The notes under the pieces are model-generated. The model was not told the DNA's origin. It worked only from the letters and a program-made list of their open reading frames with translations, and ran no database searches. A stretch of DNA of 64,000 nt from Saliniramus sp050485405. GTDB taxonomy: Bacteria; Pseudomonadota; Alphaproteobacteria; Rhizobiales; Beijerinckiaceae. Position numbers and translations under genes: made by a program. Of this stretch, positions 8,803 to 16,997 are shown piece by piece. The first letter of the stretch is position 1; each line of letters starts with the position of its first letter. Location: NCBI GenBank assembly GCA_050485405.1, contig JBJHBI010000018.1, positions 1 to 64,000 of the forward strand, given 5' to 3'.

Positions 8803-9105
8803 ATGGCTGCCATGGCGGATACGGACCGTCGTCCCACGGACGAATACAGGCCCGAGATGGATGCGGAGACCCACGAGAAGTCCTATGAAGGCTTCGTGGA
8901 ATTCACCACGCTCTCGACCCTCGTGGTGCTCTGCTGGGTGCTCGCACTCGCACTCGGCGGGATCAAGGGCGCGTGGATGGCGGCGATCGTCTACGTCGTG
9001 ATCTCCAGCGCGGCCGGTGCCCTCGGCGCCCTGTCCCGGACGATCACCTGGAAGGCGCCGGCTGCCGTGTTCGCGCTGATGATTCTCCATTTCCTCGTCA
9101 TCTGA
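8803..9105 (+). CDS. aa3-type cytochrome c oxidase subunit IV-like membrane protein
   Basis: The 100-residue protein has the signature AETHEKSYEGFVEFT before its first membrane helix. That matches the D-x-x-x-x-x-K-T/S-Y/F-E-G-F pattern of the bacterial aa3 oxidase subunit IV family. The usual family member is short with one helix. Here three hydrophobic segments are seen (about 38-54, 58-78 and 84-99), so the C-terminal half is an extension. In related genomes a gene of this family lies just before the transhydrogenase operon, as here. The start could also be the second ATG at 8812. The oxidase subunits I-III are not in the window. Confidence 0.75.
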   Translation: MAAMADTDRRPTDEYRPEMDAETHEKSYEGFVEFTTLSTLVVLCWVLALALGGIKGAWMAAIVYVVISSAAGALGALSRTITWKAPAAVFALMILHFLVI

Positions 9106-9379
9106 GCCTCGCGCCGCGCGGGACGGCCCTGTATCGGCTGCCGCGCGTCGTCCAATGCGTTCTCGCGCGCATGCCGATCAGATCATCGGATATGCATGCG
9201 GGCACTGAACCATTGACGCAAGCCACGCGACGTGCGCGTCATGGAACGAAGAATGGCGGTGAACCGGCACGGAAGACGGTGCGGCACCAGTTTCGGTGAG
9301 ATCGGGCGTCTCGCACGACGGCCGGACCGGCACCGCCCCGACGACGTCCGGCGAAACCGGTCGATTCCAGGGGGGTTGC
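9106..9379. other. Intergenic leader before the transhydrogenase operon
   Basis: This 274-bp stretch has no supported gene. It should carry the pnt promoter. Just before the pntAA start lies a strong purine ribosome site (AGGGGGG). Short open frames on both strands here have no family resemblance. I could not pick out a convincing promoter or terminator. Confidence 0.4.
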
Positions 9380-10516
9380 ATGCGCATCGCCGTATTGACG
9401 GAAACCGAGGCGAACGAGAGCCGTGTCGCGGCCACGCCTGAAACCGTGAAAAAATTCAAGACCTTGGGCGCCGAGGTCGTAATCCAGGCCGGTGCCGGGC
9501 TCACCTCCGGCATCACCGATGCGGATTACGAAGCAGCAGGCGCGAGCATGGCCGCGAGCCCGGGCAAGGCTGCCGATGGCGCCGATATCGTGCTGATGGT
9601 GCGCCGCCCCGACAGCACCTTGCTCGAGAGCATCAAGGACGGCGCCATCGTCGTCGCCATCATGGATCCCTACGGCGCGAGCGATGCGCTCCAGGAAATG
9701 GCGGGACGCAACATCGCAGGGTTCGCCATGGAGCTGATGCCGCGAATCACGCGCGCACAGGTCATGGACGTCCTCTCCAGCCAGGCCAATCTCGCCGGCT
9801 ACCGCGCCGTCATCGACGCGGCGGCGGAGTATGGCCGCGCCATGCCGATGATGATGACCGCAGCCGGGACCATTCCCGCAGCGCGCGCCTTCGTCATGGG
9901 CGCCGGTGTGGCCGGCCTTCAGGCGATCGCGACCGCGCGCCGCCTCGGTGCGGTCGTCTCCGCCACCGATGTGCGCCCCGCGGTGAAGGAGCAGGTCGAG
10001 AGCCTCGGCGCCAAGTTCATCGCCGTCGAGGACGACGAGTTCCGCCAGGCCGAGACGGCGGGCGGCTATGCCAAGGAAATGTCGGCGGAATACAAGGCCA
10101 AGCAGGCCGAGCTCGTCGCTGCCCATATCGCCAAGCAGGACATCGTCATCACCACCGCGCTGATCCCGGGCCGCCCGGCTCCGGTCCTGATCGATCGCGC
10201 CATGGTCGAGGCGATGAAGCCCGGCTCCGTCATCGTCGATCTCGCGGTCGAGCGCGGGGGCAATTGCGAATTGTCCGAGCCCGGTGACGTGGTCGAGCAT
10301 CAGGGCGTCAAGATCGTCGGCCATCTCAACATGCCCGGCCGCCTCGCCGCGAGCGCATCCGCGCTCTACGCCAAGAACCTCTACGCCTTCGTCGAGACGC
10401 TGATCGACAAGGAAGCGAAGGCGATCGCCGTCAACTGGGAGGACGAGCTCGTCAAGGCGACGCTCCTCACCCGTGACGGTGCGATCGTCCATCCCAATTT
10501 CAAGCCCGACGCCTGA
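9380..10516 (+). CDS. pntAA: NAD(P) transhydrogenase alpha subunit, NAD(H)-binding part (PntAA)
   Basis: This 378-residue protein is domain I of the proton-translocating transhydrogenase, which uses the proton motive force to reduce NADP+ with NADH. It begins MRIAVLTETEANESRVAATP and has the Rossmann motif GAGVAGLQAIATARRLGA, plus TALIPGRPAP further on. The frame is open upstream to 9296, but the ATG at 9380 follows AGGGGGG and starts the family homology, so it is the real start. It lacks the membrane part of E. coli PntA, which is encoded by the next gene, the usual split arrangement in alphaproteobacteria. Confidence 0.95.
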   Translation: MRIAVLTETEANESRVAATPETVKKFKTLGAEVVIQAGAGLTSGITDADYEAAGASMAASPGKAADGADIVLMVRRPDSTLLESIKDGAIVVAIMDPYGASDALQEMAGRNIAGFAMELMPRITRAQVMDVLSSQANLAGYRAVIDAAAEYGRAMPMMMTAAGTIPAARAFVMGAGVAGLQAIATARRLGAVVSATDVRPAVKEQVESLGAKFIAVEDDEFRQAETAGGYAKEMSAEYKAKQAELVAAHIAKQDIVITTALIPGRPAPVLIDRAMVEAMKPGSVIVDLAVERGGNCELSEPGDVVEHQGVKIVGHLNMPGRLAASASALYAKNLYAFVETLIDKEAKAIAVNWEDELVKATLLTRDGAIVHPNFKPDA

Positions 10517-10548
10517 GCGCGGACCAGAAGGACGTAAGGGGGGAAACG

Positions 10549-10992
10549 ATGACGAACCTCACTCCCGAGCAGGCGCTGGAACGCGCGCAGGCAGCGGCGG
10601 AAGCCGCTCGCGAAGCGGCGGATGCGGCGCAGAGCTATGCGGATTCGCTGGCTGCGGCGGCCACTGTCGCGACCGGCGGCGGCGTCGATCCGACGGTGTT
10701 TCGCATCGCGATCTTCGTGCTCGCGATCTTCGTCGGCTATTACGTGGTCTGGGCGGTGACACCCGCCCTGCATACGCCGTTGATGTCGGTCACCAACGCG
10801 ATCTCCTCGGTGATCGTGGTCGGCGCGCTGCTCGCGGTGGGCATGCCCGCCGCCGCGACGATGACCGATACCGGCGCGACATGGGGCGCCCAGGTCTTCG
10901 GCTTCCTCGCCCTCGTCATGGCCTCCGTGAACATATTCGGCGGCTTCCTCGTCACCCAGCGCATGCTCGCCATGTACAAGAAGAAGGGCTGA
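10549..10992 (+). CDS. pntAB: NAD(P) transhydrogenase alpha subunit, membrane part (PntAB)
   Basis: The 147-residue protein supplies the alpha-side membrane helices (domain II) of the transhydrogenase. Three to four hydrophobic helices run from about 48 to 140, including the conserved TPALHTPLMSVTNAIS loop. The first 45 residues are an Ala/Glu-rich helical extension, variable in this family. A strong AAGGGGGG site precedes the ATG. It lies 32 bp after pntAA and 4 bp before pntB, so the three are one operon. Confidence 0.95.
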   Translation: MTNLTPEQALERAQAAAEAAREAADAAQSYADSLAAAATVATGGGVDPTVFRIAIFVLAIFVGYYVVWAVTPALHTPLMSVTNAISSVIVVGALLAVGMPAAATMTDTGATWGAQVFGFLALVMASVNIFGGFLVTQRMLAMYKKKG

Positions 10993-10996
10993 GGGG

Positions 10997-12391
10997 ATGA
11001 GCGCGAATATCGCAAACCTGCTGTACCTCGTCTCGGGGGTTCTGTTCATCCTCGCCCTGCGAGGCCTGTCGCATCCCACGACGTCACGCCAGGGCAATAT
11101 CTACGGCATGGTCGGCATGGGTCTGGCCGTGGCCACGACGCTCGTCTATGCCAACCCCTCCCTCGGCGGCTGGTTGCTCGTGATCGTGGGTATCGCGGTC
11201 GGCGGCGGCATCGGCGCGACGATCGCCCGGCGGGTGCCGATGACGGCGATGCCGCAGCTCGTGGCCGCCTTCCACTCGCTCGTCGGCATGGCGGCGGTGC
11301 TCGTCGCAGCCGCCGCGCTCTATGCGCCGCAGGCCTTCGATCTCGGCATGCCCGGCGGGATTTCCGGCGTCACCCTGTTCGAGATGGGGCTGGGCTGCGC
11401 CATCGGCGCGATCACCTTCACCGGCTCGGTCATCGCCTTCCTCAAGCTCGACGGGCGCATGTCCGGCAAGCCGATCATGCTGCCGGCGCGCCATGCGATC
11501 AATCTCGGGCTCGGCATCGCCATGGTGGTGCTGCTCGGCATCTTCATCGCGACCGAGAGCGCCTTCGTCTTCTGGCTGATCGTGCTCGTCGCGCTGGCTC
11601 TCGGCGTGCTCCTGATCATCCCGATCGGCGGTGCGGACATGCCCGTCGTCGTCTCGATGCTGAACTCCTATTCCGGCTGGGCGGCAGCCGGCATCGGCTT
11701 TACGCTGGGCAATCTCGCGCTGATCATCACCGGCGCGCTGGTCGGGTCGTCGGGCGCGATCCTCTCCTACATCATGTGCAAGGGGATGAACCGCTCCTTC
11801 ATCTCGGTGATCCTCGGCGGCTTCGGCGGCGAGACCGATGCCGCGGCTGCCGGCGGCGCCGAAGCGCGCCCGGTCAAGCAGGGTTCGGCGGATGACGCGG
11901 CCTTCATCATGAAGAATTCCGCCAAGGTCATCATCGTGCCCGGTTACGGCATGGCGGTGGCGCAGGCGCAGCACACCCTGCGCGAGATGGCGGATCTGCT
12001 CAAGGAAGAGGGCGTCGAGGTCAAATACGCCATCCACCCGGTGGCGGGCCGCATGCCCGGCCATATGAACGTGCTGCTCGCCGAGGCGAACGTGCCCTAT
12101 GACGAGGTCTTCGAGCTCGAGGACATCAACGGCGAGTTCCCGCAGGCCGACGTCGCCTTCGTCATCGGCGCCAACGACGTCACCAACCCATCCGCCAAGA
12201 CGGATCCGCAATCGCCGATCTTCGGCATGCCGATCCTTGACGTGGACAAGGCCAAGACCGTACTCTTCATCAAGCGCGGCATGGGCTCGGGCTATGCCGG
12301 CGTCGAGAACGAACTGTTCTTCCGCGACAACACGATGATGCTGTTCGGCGACGCCAAGAAGATGGTCGACGAGATCGTCAAGGCATTGTGA
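10997..12391 (+). CDS. pntB: NAD(P) transhydrogenase beta subunit
   Basis: The 464-residue protein carries the beta-side membrane helices (about 1-280, including the conserved SAFHSL-type loop) and the NADP(H)-binding domain III. Domain III shows VPGYGMAVAQAQH (about 314-326), GANDVTNP, and the conserved end KRGMGSGYAGVEN. The ribosome site GAGGGG overlaps the pntAB stop codon, which suggests coupled translation. Length and order match the family. A GC-rich hairpin without a clear T tract follows the stop codon, before the acetyltransferase gene. Confidence 0.95.
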   Translation: MSANIANLLYLVSGVLFILALRGLSHPTTSRQGNIYGMVGMGLAVATTLVYANPSLGGWLLVIVGIAVGGGIGATIARRVPMTAMPQLVAAFHSLVGMAAVLVAAAALYAPQAFDLGMPGGISGVTLFEMGLGCAIGAITFTGSVIAFLKLDGRMSGKPIMLPARHAINLGLGIAMVVLLGIFIATESAFVFWLIVLVALALGVLLIIPIGGADMPVVVSMLNSYSGWAAAGIGFTLGNLALIITGALVGSSGAILSYIMCKGMNRSFISVILGGFGGETDAAAAGGAEARPVKQGSADDAAFIMKNSAKVIIVPGYGMAVAQAQHTLREMADLLKEEGVEVKYAIHPVAGRMPGHMNVLLAEANVPYDEVFELEDINGEFPQADVAFVIGANDVTNPSAKTDPQSPIFGMPILDVDKAKTVLFIKRGMGSGYAGVENELFFRDNTMMLFGDAKKMVDEIVKAL

Positions 12392-12443
12392 TCGCGATGC
12401 CGGGCCCGGATGCGGCCCGGCGCGCTTCCATGGGGAGGCCGGC

Positions 12444-12950
12444 ATGGCTGACGAGGGCGTCGAGGCCAGATGGCGTGCGATGCGCGAGGCCGATCTGCCG
12501 GCGGCTTTCGCCCTGTCGAAAGCGATTCATCAGGCCTATCCGGAGAGCCCGGAGATCGCGCGCGAGCGCTTCACCCTCGCCCCGCAATGGTGCCGCGTTC
12601 TCACCGCCGGTGACGCGCTCTGCGGCTATCTCGTGGCCCATCCCTGGCGTCGCGGCACACCGCCGGCCCTCGACAGCCTGATCGGCACCCTGCCCGATGC
12701 TCCCGATTGCCTCTATATCCACGATCTCGCCATCGCCCCGCAGCGGCGCGGCAAGGGCGATGCCGCTGCGTTGCTCGAATCGCTGCAACGAGAAGCCTTC
12801 ACCGATTACCCGGTAATCGCGCTGATCAGCACCGGCCCGGCCACGGGCTATTGGCGCAAGCAGGGATTTACGCCCTGCCCCATCGCCCGGCCCGATATCC
12901 TGGCAAGCTATGATCCGGACGCGCTCTATATGGAGATGGCGCGCCCGTGA
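12444..12950 (+). CDS. GNAT family N-acetyltransferase
   Basis: The 168-residue protein has the acetyl-CoA site pattern DLAIAPQRRGKGDAAALL (about 93-110), a normal R/Q-x-x-G-x-G/A loop, and C-terminal strands ending in TGPATGYWRKQGF. GNAT enzymes move an acetyl group to an amine; the substrate cannot be told from sequence. A GGGGAGG ribosome site lies 7 bases before the ATG. It is 52 bp downstream of pntB and convergent with acpS. Confidence 0.8.
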   Translation: MADEGVEARWRAMREADLPAAFALSKAIHQAYPESPEIARERFTLAPQWCRVLTAGDALCGYLVAHPWRRGTPPALDSLIGTLPDAPDCLYIHDLAIAPQRRGKGDAAALLESLQREAFTDYPVIALISTGPATGYWRKQGFTPCPIARPDILASYDPDALYMEMARP

Positions 12951-12966
12951 CGATCAGCCGGCGCGC

Positions 12967-13368
12967 TCAGCGTCGCGGGAGCGCCTCGATGATCACGAAG
13001 GCCTGCGCCATCGGCGGCTCGTCGGTGAGGCTGACATGGACATGCGCCTCATGGCCTTCCGGGATCAGCGCCGCGAGCCGCTCCGCCGCGCCGCCGGTCA
13101 GTTCCAGCGTCGGGCGTCCCGCCGCGTCGTTGACCACCGCGATATCGCGCCAGAACACCCCTTCGGCGATGCCTGTGCCGAGCGCCTTCACCGCTGCTTC
13201 CTTGGCGGCGAAACGGCGGGCATAGCAGGGTCCGGGATTGACGCGCGCCTCGCAGCGTGCGCGCTCGCCCTCGGTGAAGACGCGATGCGTGAAACGGGTG
13301 CCGTGCCGCGCGATCGAGGCCTCGACGCGCCGGATATCGCACAGATCCGAGCCGATCCCGACGATCAT
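12967..13368 (-). CDS. acpS: Holo-[acyl-carrier-protein] synthase
   Basis: AcpS moves 4'-phosphopantetheine from CoA onto apo-ACP. The 133-residue protein has the N-terminal GIGSDLCDIRRVE with the Mg-binding Asp, and the second signature RRFAAKEAAVKALGTG containing the Glu and Lys of the active site. Its ATG overlaps the pdxJ stop as ATGA, so the two are translationally coupled. pdxJ-acpS is a common pair in proteobacteria. Length and motifs are normal. Confidence 0.95.
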   Translation of the reverse strand: MIVGIGSDLCDIRRVEASIARHGTRFTHRVFTEGERARCEARVNPGPCYARRFAAKEAAVKALGTGIAEGVFWRDIAVVNDAAGRPTLELTGGAAERLAALIPEGHEAHVHVSLTDEPPMAQAFVIIEALPRR

Positions 13369-14135
13369 GCGGTCCGCCCGGACTGCTGGCCGCCGCGCGC
13401 GGCATCCATCGCGGCACGCATGGCGCCGATCGCCTGAGTCAGCCCGCAGAAAATCGCCTCGCCGATCAGGTAATGGCCGATATTGAGTTCGACGAATTGC
13501 GCGATCGCCGCCACCGGCCCGACATTCTCCGTCGTGAGCCCGTGGCCCGCATGCATTTCGAGCCCGATCGCCGCCCCGTGCGCCGCCGCGCGCCGCAGCC
13601 GTTCGAGCTCGCCCGCAACGCCGGCTTCGTCCCCGGCGAGCCAGAGTTCGGCGTAGCGTCCCGTATGCAGTTCGACTACCGGCGCTCCGAGCGCGCGCGC
13701 GGCATCCATGACGCGCTCTTCAGGCTCGACGAAGAGCGAGACGCGGCAACCGGCATCTTTGAGCGCGCCGATCGCATCGCGCAGAGCCTGCGGGCGCGCT
13801 TCGAGATCGAGCCCGCCTTCGGTCGTGCGTTCCTCGCGCTTTTCCGGGACGAGGCAGGCCGCGTGCGGGCGCAGACGCGTGGCGATCGCGACCATCTCGT
13901 CGGTCACGGCCATTTCGAAATTCAGCGGCTTGCTGATCTCCGCCATCAGCCGCTCCACATCGCCATCGCGGATATGGCGGCGGTCCTCGCGCAGATGAGC
14001 GGTGATGCCGTCGGCCCCGGCCTCGATGGCGCAAATTGCTGCGCGCACCGGATCGGGATGCGGCCCGCCGCGGGCGTTACGCACCGTGGCGACGTGATCG
14101 ATATTGACACCCAGACGCAACTTTCCGCTCGCCAT
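13365..14135 (-). CDS. pdxJ: Pyridoxine 5'-phosphate synthase
   Basis: PdxJ condenses 3-amino-2-oxopropyl phosphate with deoxyxylulose 5-phosphate to form pyridoxine 5'-phosphate. The 256-residue protein begins LRLGVNIDHVATVRNARGG, keeps the AGADGITAHLREDRRHI segment, the catalytic Glu region NFEMA, and EMHAGHGLT further on. All are hallmark positions of the family. It is upstream of acpS with a 4-base overlap. The divergent gene on the other side is pcaC. Confidence 0.96.
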   Translation of the reverse strand: MASGKLRLGVNIDHVATVRNARGGPHPDPVRAAICAIEAGADGITAHLREDRRHIRDGDVERLMAEISKPLNFEMAVTDEMVAIATRLRPHAACLVPEKREERTTEGGLDLEARPQALRDAIGALKDAGCRVSLFVEPEERVMDAARALGAPVVELHTGRYAELWLAGDEAGVAGELERLRRAAAHGAAIGLEMHAGHGLTTENVGPVAAIAQFVELNIGHYLIGEAIFCGLTQAIGAMRAAMDAARGGQQSGRTA

Positions 14136-14344
14136 GATCCCTCACCTTCGTGCTCTGCCCCGTCGACATAGCGCAAACGCGCATTCCGCGAAAGCGCGCG
14201 TCGCCCCATCTGCGGAATCACCACACCCCGATGACAGCGAGCGTCGACGCGCCTAATCTGTTGCCAGCGACGATAACGACAATGACCCGCGAACCGGTGT
14301 CGCATCACCGGCAGAACGCGCGGGAGCCGCGAGGGGAGACGGGA

Positions 14345-14737
14345 ATGCGTGATCAGCACGAAGAAGGCATGCGCGTGCGCCGCGCCGTTCTGGGCGACGC
14401 CCATGTGGACCGCGCCGAGGCGCAGAAGACCGATTTCGACGCCCCGTTCCAGGATTTCATCACCCGCTCGGCCTGGGGCATGCTCTGGACGCGCTCCGGC
14501 CTGACGCAGCGCGAGCGTTCCCTCGTGACCATCGGCCTGCTCGCCGCGCTCGGCAATGACGGCGAACTCGCACTGCATCTGCGCGCCACGCGCAATACCG
14601 GCGCCACGCAGGAGGAGGTGCGCGAGGCGCTGATGCATGTCGCGGTCTATGCCGGCGTGCCGCGCGCCAATCACGCCATGAAGATCGCCAAGGAGATCTT
14701 CGCGGCGATGGATGCCGAGCAGGGAGGCGCCGCATGA
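14345..14737 (+). CDS. pcaC: 4-carboxymuconolactone decarboxylase
   Basis: PcaC decarboxylates gamma-carboxymuconolactone in the protocatechuate branch of the beta-ketoadipate pathway. The 130-residue form from the ATG at 14345 has the usual length, with RSAWGMLWTR and the carboxymuconolactone-decarboxylase signature running from RERSLVTIGLLAALG through the H of LALHLRATRN. A longer frame opens at 14150, but a purine-rich GAGGGGAGAC site lies just before 14345, so that is chosen. The stop overlaps the pcaH ATG by 4 bases. pcaB, pcaD and the regulator pcaQ, often in this cluster, are not nearby. Confidence 0.92.
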   Translation: MRDQHEEGMRVRRAVLGDAHVDRAEAQKTDFDAPFQDFITRSAWGMLWTRSGLTQRERSLVTIGLLAALGNDGELALHLRATRNTGATQEEVREALMHVAVYAGVPRANHAMKIAKEIFAAMDAEQGGAA

Positions 14738-15450
14738 GCTTCACCGAGCGCGACACCACCCGCCATCCCCCCTCCCTGACGCCGGCCTACAAGTCGAGCG
14801 TGCTGCGCAGCCCGCACAAGCCGTTGATCGCCCTGCCGGCGAGCCTGTCGGAACTGACGGGCCCGGTCTTCGGCCACGAAATCATCGGCCCGCAGGATGC
14901 GGATCTGACCGTCAACCATGCCCGCGCCGGCCAAAGCGCGATCGGCCCGCGCATCATCGTGCATGGCCGTATCCTCGATGAGGACGGGCGCGGCGTGCCC
15001 GATACGCTGATCGAGATCTGGCAGGCCAATGCGGGCGGGCGCTATCGCCACAAGCAGGACGGCTATCTCGCGCCGCTCGATCCCGATTTCGGCGGCTGCG
15101 GGCGCACCATCAGCGATGCGGATGGTGCCTACGCCTTCCGCAGCATCCAGCCCGGCCCCTATCCTTGGCCGAACCGCGCCAATGACTGGCGCCCCGCCCA
15201 TATCCATTTCTCCGTCTTCGGCCACGCCTTCGCGCAGCGCCTGATCACGCAGATGTATTTCGAGGGCGATCCGCTCATCGGGCTCTGCCCCATCGTCAAC
15301 ACCGTGCCCGATCCGTCGGCGATCGATTCGCTCACGGCCCGGCTCGACATGCGCGCCACCCAACCCATGGATGCCATTGCCTGGCGTTTCGACATCGTCC
15401 TGCGGGGGCGCCGCGCCACCTTCTTCGAAAACCGTCCGGAGGGCAGCTGA
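14734..15450 (+). CDS. pcaH: Protocatechuate 3,4-dioxygenase beta subunit
   Basis: The beta subunit holds the non-haem Fe(III) that opens the ring of protocatechuate. The 238-residue protein keeps all four iron ligands at the family spacing: Tyr104, Tyr143, His156 and His158. His156 and His158 lie in AHIHF. The N-terminal HPPSLTPAYKSS also fits PcaH. It overlaps pcaC by four bases (ATGA) and its TGA shares its A with the ATG of pcaG. It should be catalytically competent. Confidence 0.95.
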   Translation: MSFTERDTTRHPPSLTPAYKSSVLRSPHKPLIALPASLSELTGPVFGHEIIGPQDADLTVNHARAGQSAIGPRIIVHGRILDEDGRGVPDTLIEIWQANAGGRYRHKQDGYLAPLDPDFGGCGRTISDADGAYAFRSIQPGPYPWPNRANDWRPAHIHFSVFGHAFAQRLITQMYFEGDPLIGLCPIVNTVPDPSAIDSLTARLDMRATQPMDAIAWRFDIVLRGRRATFFENRPEGS

Positions 15451-16076
15451 TGCGCGATCGGCTTGGTTATCATAAGCAAACGCCCTCCCAGACGGCGGGG
15501 CCATACCTGCATATCGGCGCCACCCCGCGCGCAGCCGGGCTCGACTGGCCGCATGCGGATCTCGGCGCCGCCATGATCAGCGAGAAGACGCGCGGCGAGC
15601 GCATCACCATCACCGGATGCGTCCATGACGGGATGGATGCGCCGCTGACCGATGCGCTGATCGAGATCTGGCAGGCGGATGCGGACGGGATCTATCCCGG
15701 TCGCGGCGATCCGCGCGGCGCGGGCGACCCGTTCTTCACCGGTTTCGGGCGCTGCGCCGCCGATCCGCAGACCGGCGAATTCCGCTTCGAGACGATCCGC
15801 CCCGGCCCGGTTCCAGCCCCCGGCGGGACTGAACGCCCGGGTGGCACGCTGATGGCCCCGCATGTCAGCCTGTGGATCTTCGCGCGCGGCATCAATCAGG
15901 GCCTGCATACGCGCATGTATTTTCCGGAAGACGACCATGCGCAGGACCCGTTTCTGGCGAAAATCGCGCCGCGCGCACGAATCACGACGCTGATCGCGGA
16001 GGAAACCGGCGAGGGCACGTACGGCTTCGACATTTTTCTGCAGGGCCCGCGCGAGACGGTTTTCTTCGATATCTGA
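15450..16076 (+). CDS. pcaG: Protocatechuate 3,4-dioxygenase alpha subunit
   Basis: The 208-residue alpha subunit pairs with PcaH to form the dioxygenase. It begins with the typical QTPSQTAGPYLHIG and has LIEIWQADADG, the same fold signature as PcaH but without the iron ligands. It includes MAPHVSLWIFARGINQGLHTRMYF, which is split here only by the length rule of this report: MAPHVSLWIF, ARGINQ and LHTRMYF follow in order. It is the last gene of the pcaCHG unit; the next element is a cobalamin riboswitch. Confidence 0.94.
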   Translation: MRDRLGYHKQTPSQTAGPYLHIGATPRAAGLDWPHADLGAAMISEKTRGERITITGCVHDGMDAPLTDALIEIWQADADGIYPGRGDPRGAGDPFFTGFGRCAADPQTGEFRFETIRPGPVPAPGGTERPGGTLMAPHVSLWIFARGINQGLHTRMYFPEDDHAQDPFLAKIAPRARITTLIAEETGEGTYGFDIFLQGPRETVFFDI

Positions 16077-16167
16077 CTTGAGTTTATCGGCCGCATGCAC
16101 GCTTCAATTGCGCCTTCGGCATGCATACCGCGCTTGACTCGGGCTTCCCCCTGTGGCCCCCTGCCGC

Positions 16168-16328
16168 AGTCGGTGCCCATTCGGGGCCTAACAGGGAAAC
16201 CGGTGTGAGACCGGTGCTGCTCCCGCAACTGTAATCGGTGAGCCCGTCCGAATGCCACTGGTGCCTCGCGCATCGGGAAGGCGGACATCGCGGTGACGAC
16301 CCGAGAGCCAGGAGACCTGCCGGCATAG
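16168..16328 (+). promoter_or_regulatory. Cobalamin riboswitch 1
   Basis: The conserved core is visible: CTAACAGGGAA, a GGTGCTGCTCCCGCAACTGTAA stretch given here as GGTG...CCCGCAACTGT, and the B12 box GAGCCAGGAGACCTGCC (16305-16321). These match the adenosylcobalamin aptamer. It ends about 47 bases before the start codon of the His-tailed PCu(A)C-fold protein, whose ribosome site GGGAGA lies after the aptamer. Control is probably by occlusion of translation or by termination; I cannot see a clear intrinsic terminator in the leader. Confidence 0.92.
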
Positions 16329-16374
16329 TGCAACCCTGATCGACGAGGGCGGGAGTCCTCGCGGGAGAAAATCA

Positions 16375-16917
16375 ATGACCAAGTTCCTCACGGCGCTCGT
16401 CGCCGCGTTCCTGCTCGCCATGCCTGCCGGCATCGTCACACCGGCCAAAGCCCATCACGACGGCGATACTTTCCAGGCCGGCGACATCATCGTCAGTCAT
16501 CTGTGGACCAATGCGACCAGCTCCACCTCGGACGCGATCGAGGTCTACATGACCATCCTCAATACCGGCACCGAAGCCGACGAGTTGATCGGCGCGACGA
16601 CCCGCTTCACCGGCCCCGGCAAGATGCAGGCGACGGCCTTCCAGGACGGCACCCTGCGCGTCGTCGAAGCGCCGACCCTCGAACTCGCACCCGGCCAGGC
16701 CGTCAGCTTCCAGCCCGGCGGCATCATGCTCGTGCTCCCCGGCGTGCAGCGCCAACTGCGCGAAGGCGATCATTTCCACATGACGCTGGAATTCGCCAAT
16801 GCCGGCACCGTCACCGTGGATGTCGATGTCGAGGCTCCGGTGAGCTCGGATGATCATGATCACGACCATGACCACGATCACGACGACCACGGCCACAGCC
16901 ACGATACCGAGAGCTGA
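16375..16917 (+). CDS. Secreted PCu(A)C-fold protein with His-rich tail, under a cobalamin riboswitch
   Basis: The 180-residue protein has a signal peptide cut after AKA (residue 26), so the mature form starts HHDGD. The middle (about 33-152) follows the PCu(A)C copper-chaperone fold: YMTILNTGTEADELIGA, the LELAPGQAVSFQPGG loop and a final FANAGTVTVDV. The copper ligands do not match: the family's HLM (H-x-M) reads MLV at 118-120, and other Met/His ligands are changed. The C-terminus (161-176) alternates His and Asp, with 8 His. A B12 riboswitch lies just upstream and a B12/cobalt operon downstream. I infer a periplasmic cobalt-binding protein. A copper chaperone remains possible. Confidence 0.8.
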   Translation: MTKFLTALVAAFLLAMPAGIVTPAKAHHDGDTFQAGDIIVSHLWTNATSSTSDAIEVYMTILNTGTEADELIGATTRFTGPGKMQATAFQDGTLRVVEAPTLELAPGQAVSFQPGGIMLVLPGVQRQLREGDHFHMTLEFANAGTVTVDVDVEAPVSSDDHDHDHDHDHDDHGHSHDTES

Positions 16918-16933
16918 GGCAGATTGATCGGTT

Positions 16934-16972
16934 GCGCGGTGCGGGCGACGCTCGGTTGACATCGCACCGCGC
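16934..16972 (+). terminator. Hairpin after the PCu(A)C-fold gene
   Basis: GCGCGGTGCG (16934-16943) and CGCACCGCGC (16963-16972) form a perfect 10-bp stem 16 bases after the stop codon. No T tract follows, so it is a weak candidate for an intrinsic terminator; it may instead protect the 3' end. Its loop contains the TTGACA of the next promoter candidate. Confidence 0.4.
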
Positions 16973-16983
16973 TCCGATAGACC
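16956..16983 (+). promoter_or_regulatory. Candidate promoter for the second riboswitch operon
   Basis: A perfect -35 TTGACA (16956-16961) is followed after 16 bases by TAGACC (16978-16983). Transcription would start near 16990, just before the second aptamer begins near 16998, which is the expected geometry. The -10 match is partial. Confidence 0.45.
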
Positions 16984-16997
16984 ATTGACGAAGCCGA

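Noticed and set aside
12391..12425. GC-rich hairpin after pntB as a terminator
   Set aside because: GCCGGGC and GCCCGGC pair across a GC-rich loop, but there is no T tract, and the ribosome site of the acetyltransferase gene follows soon after. Not strong enough to list.
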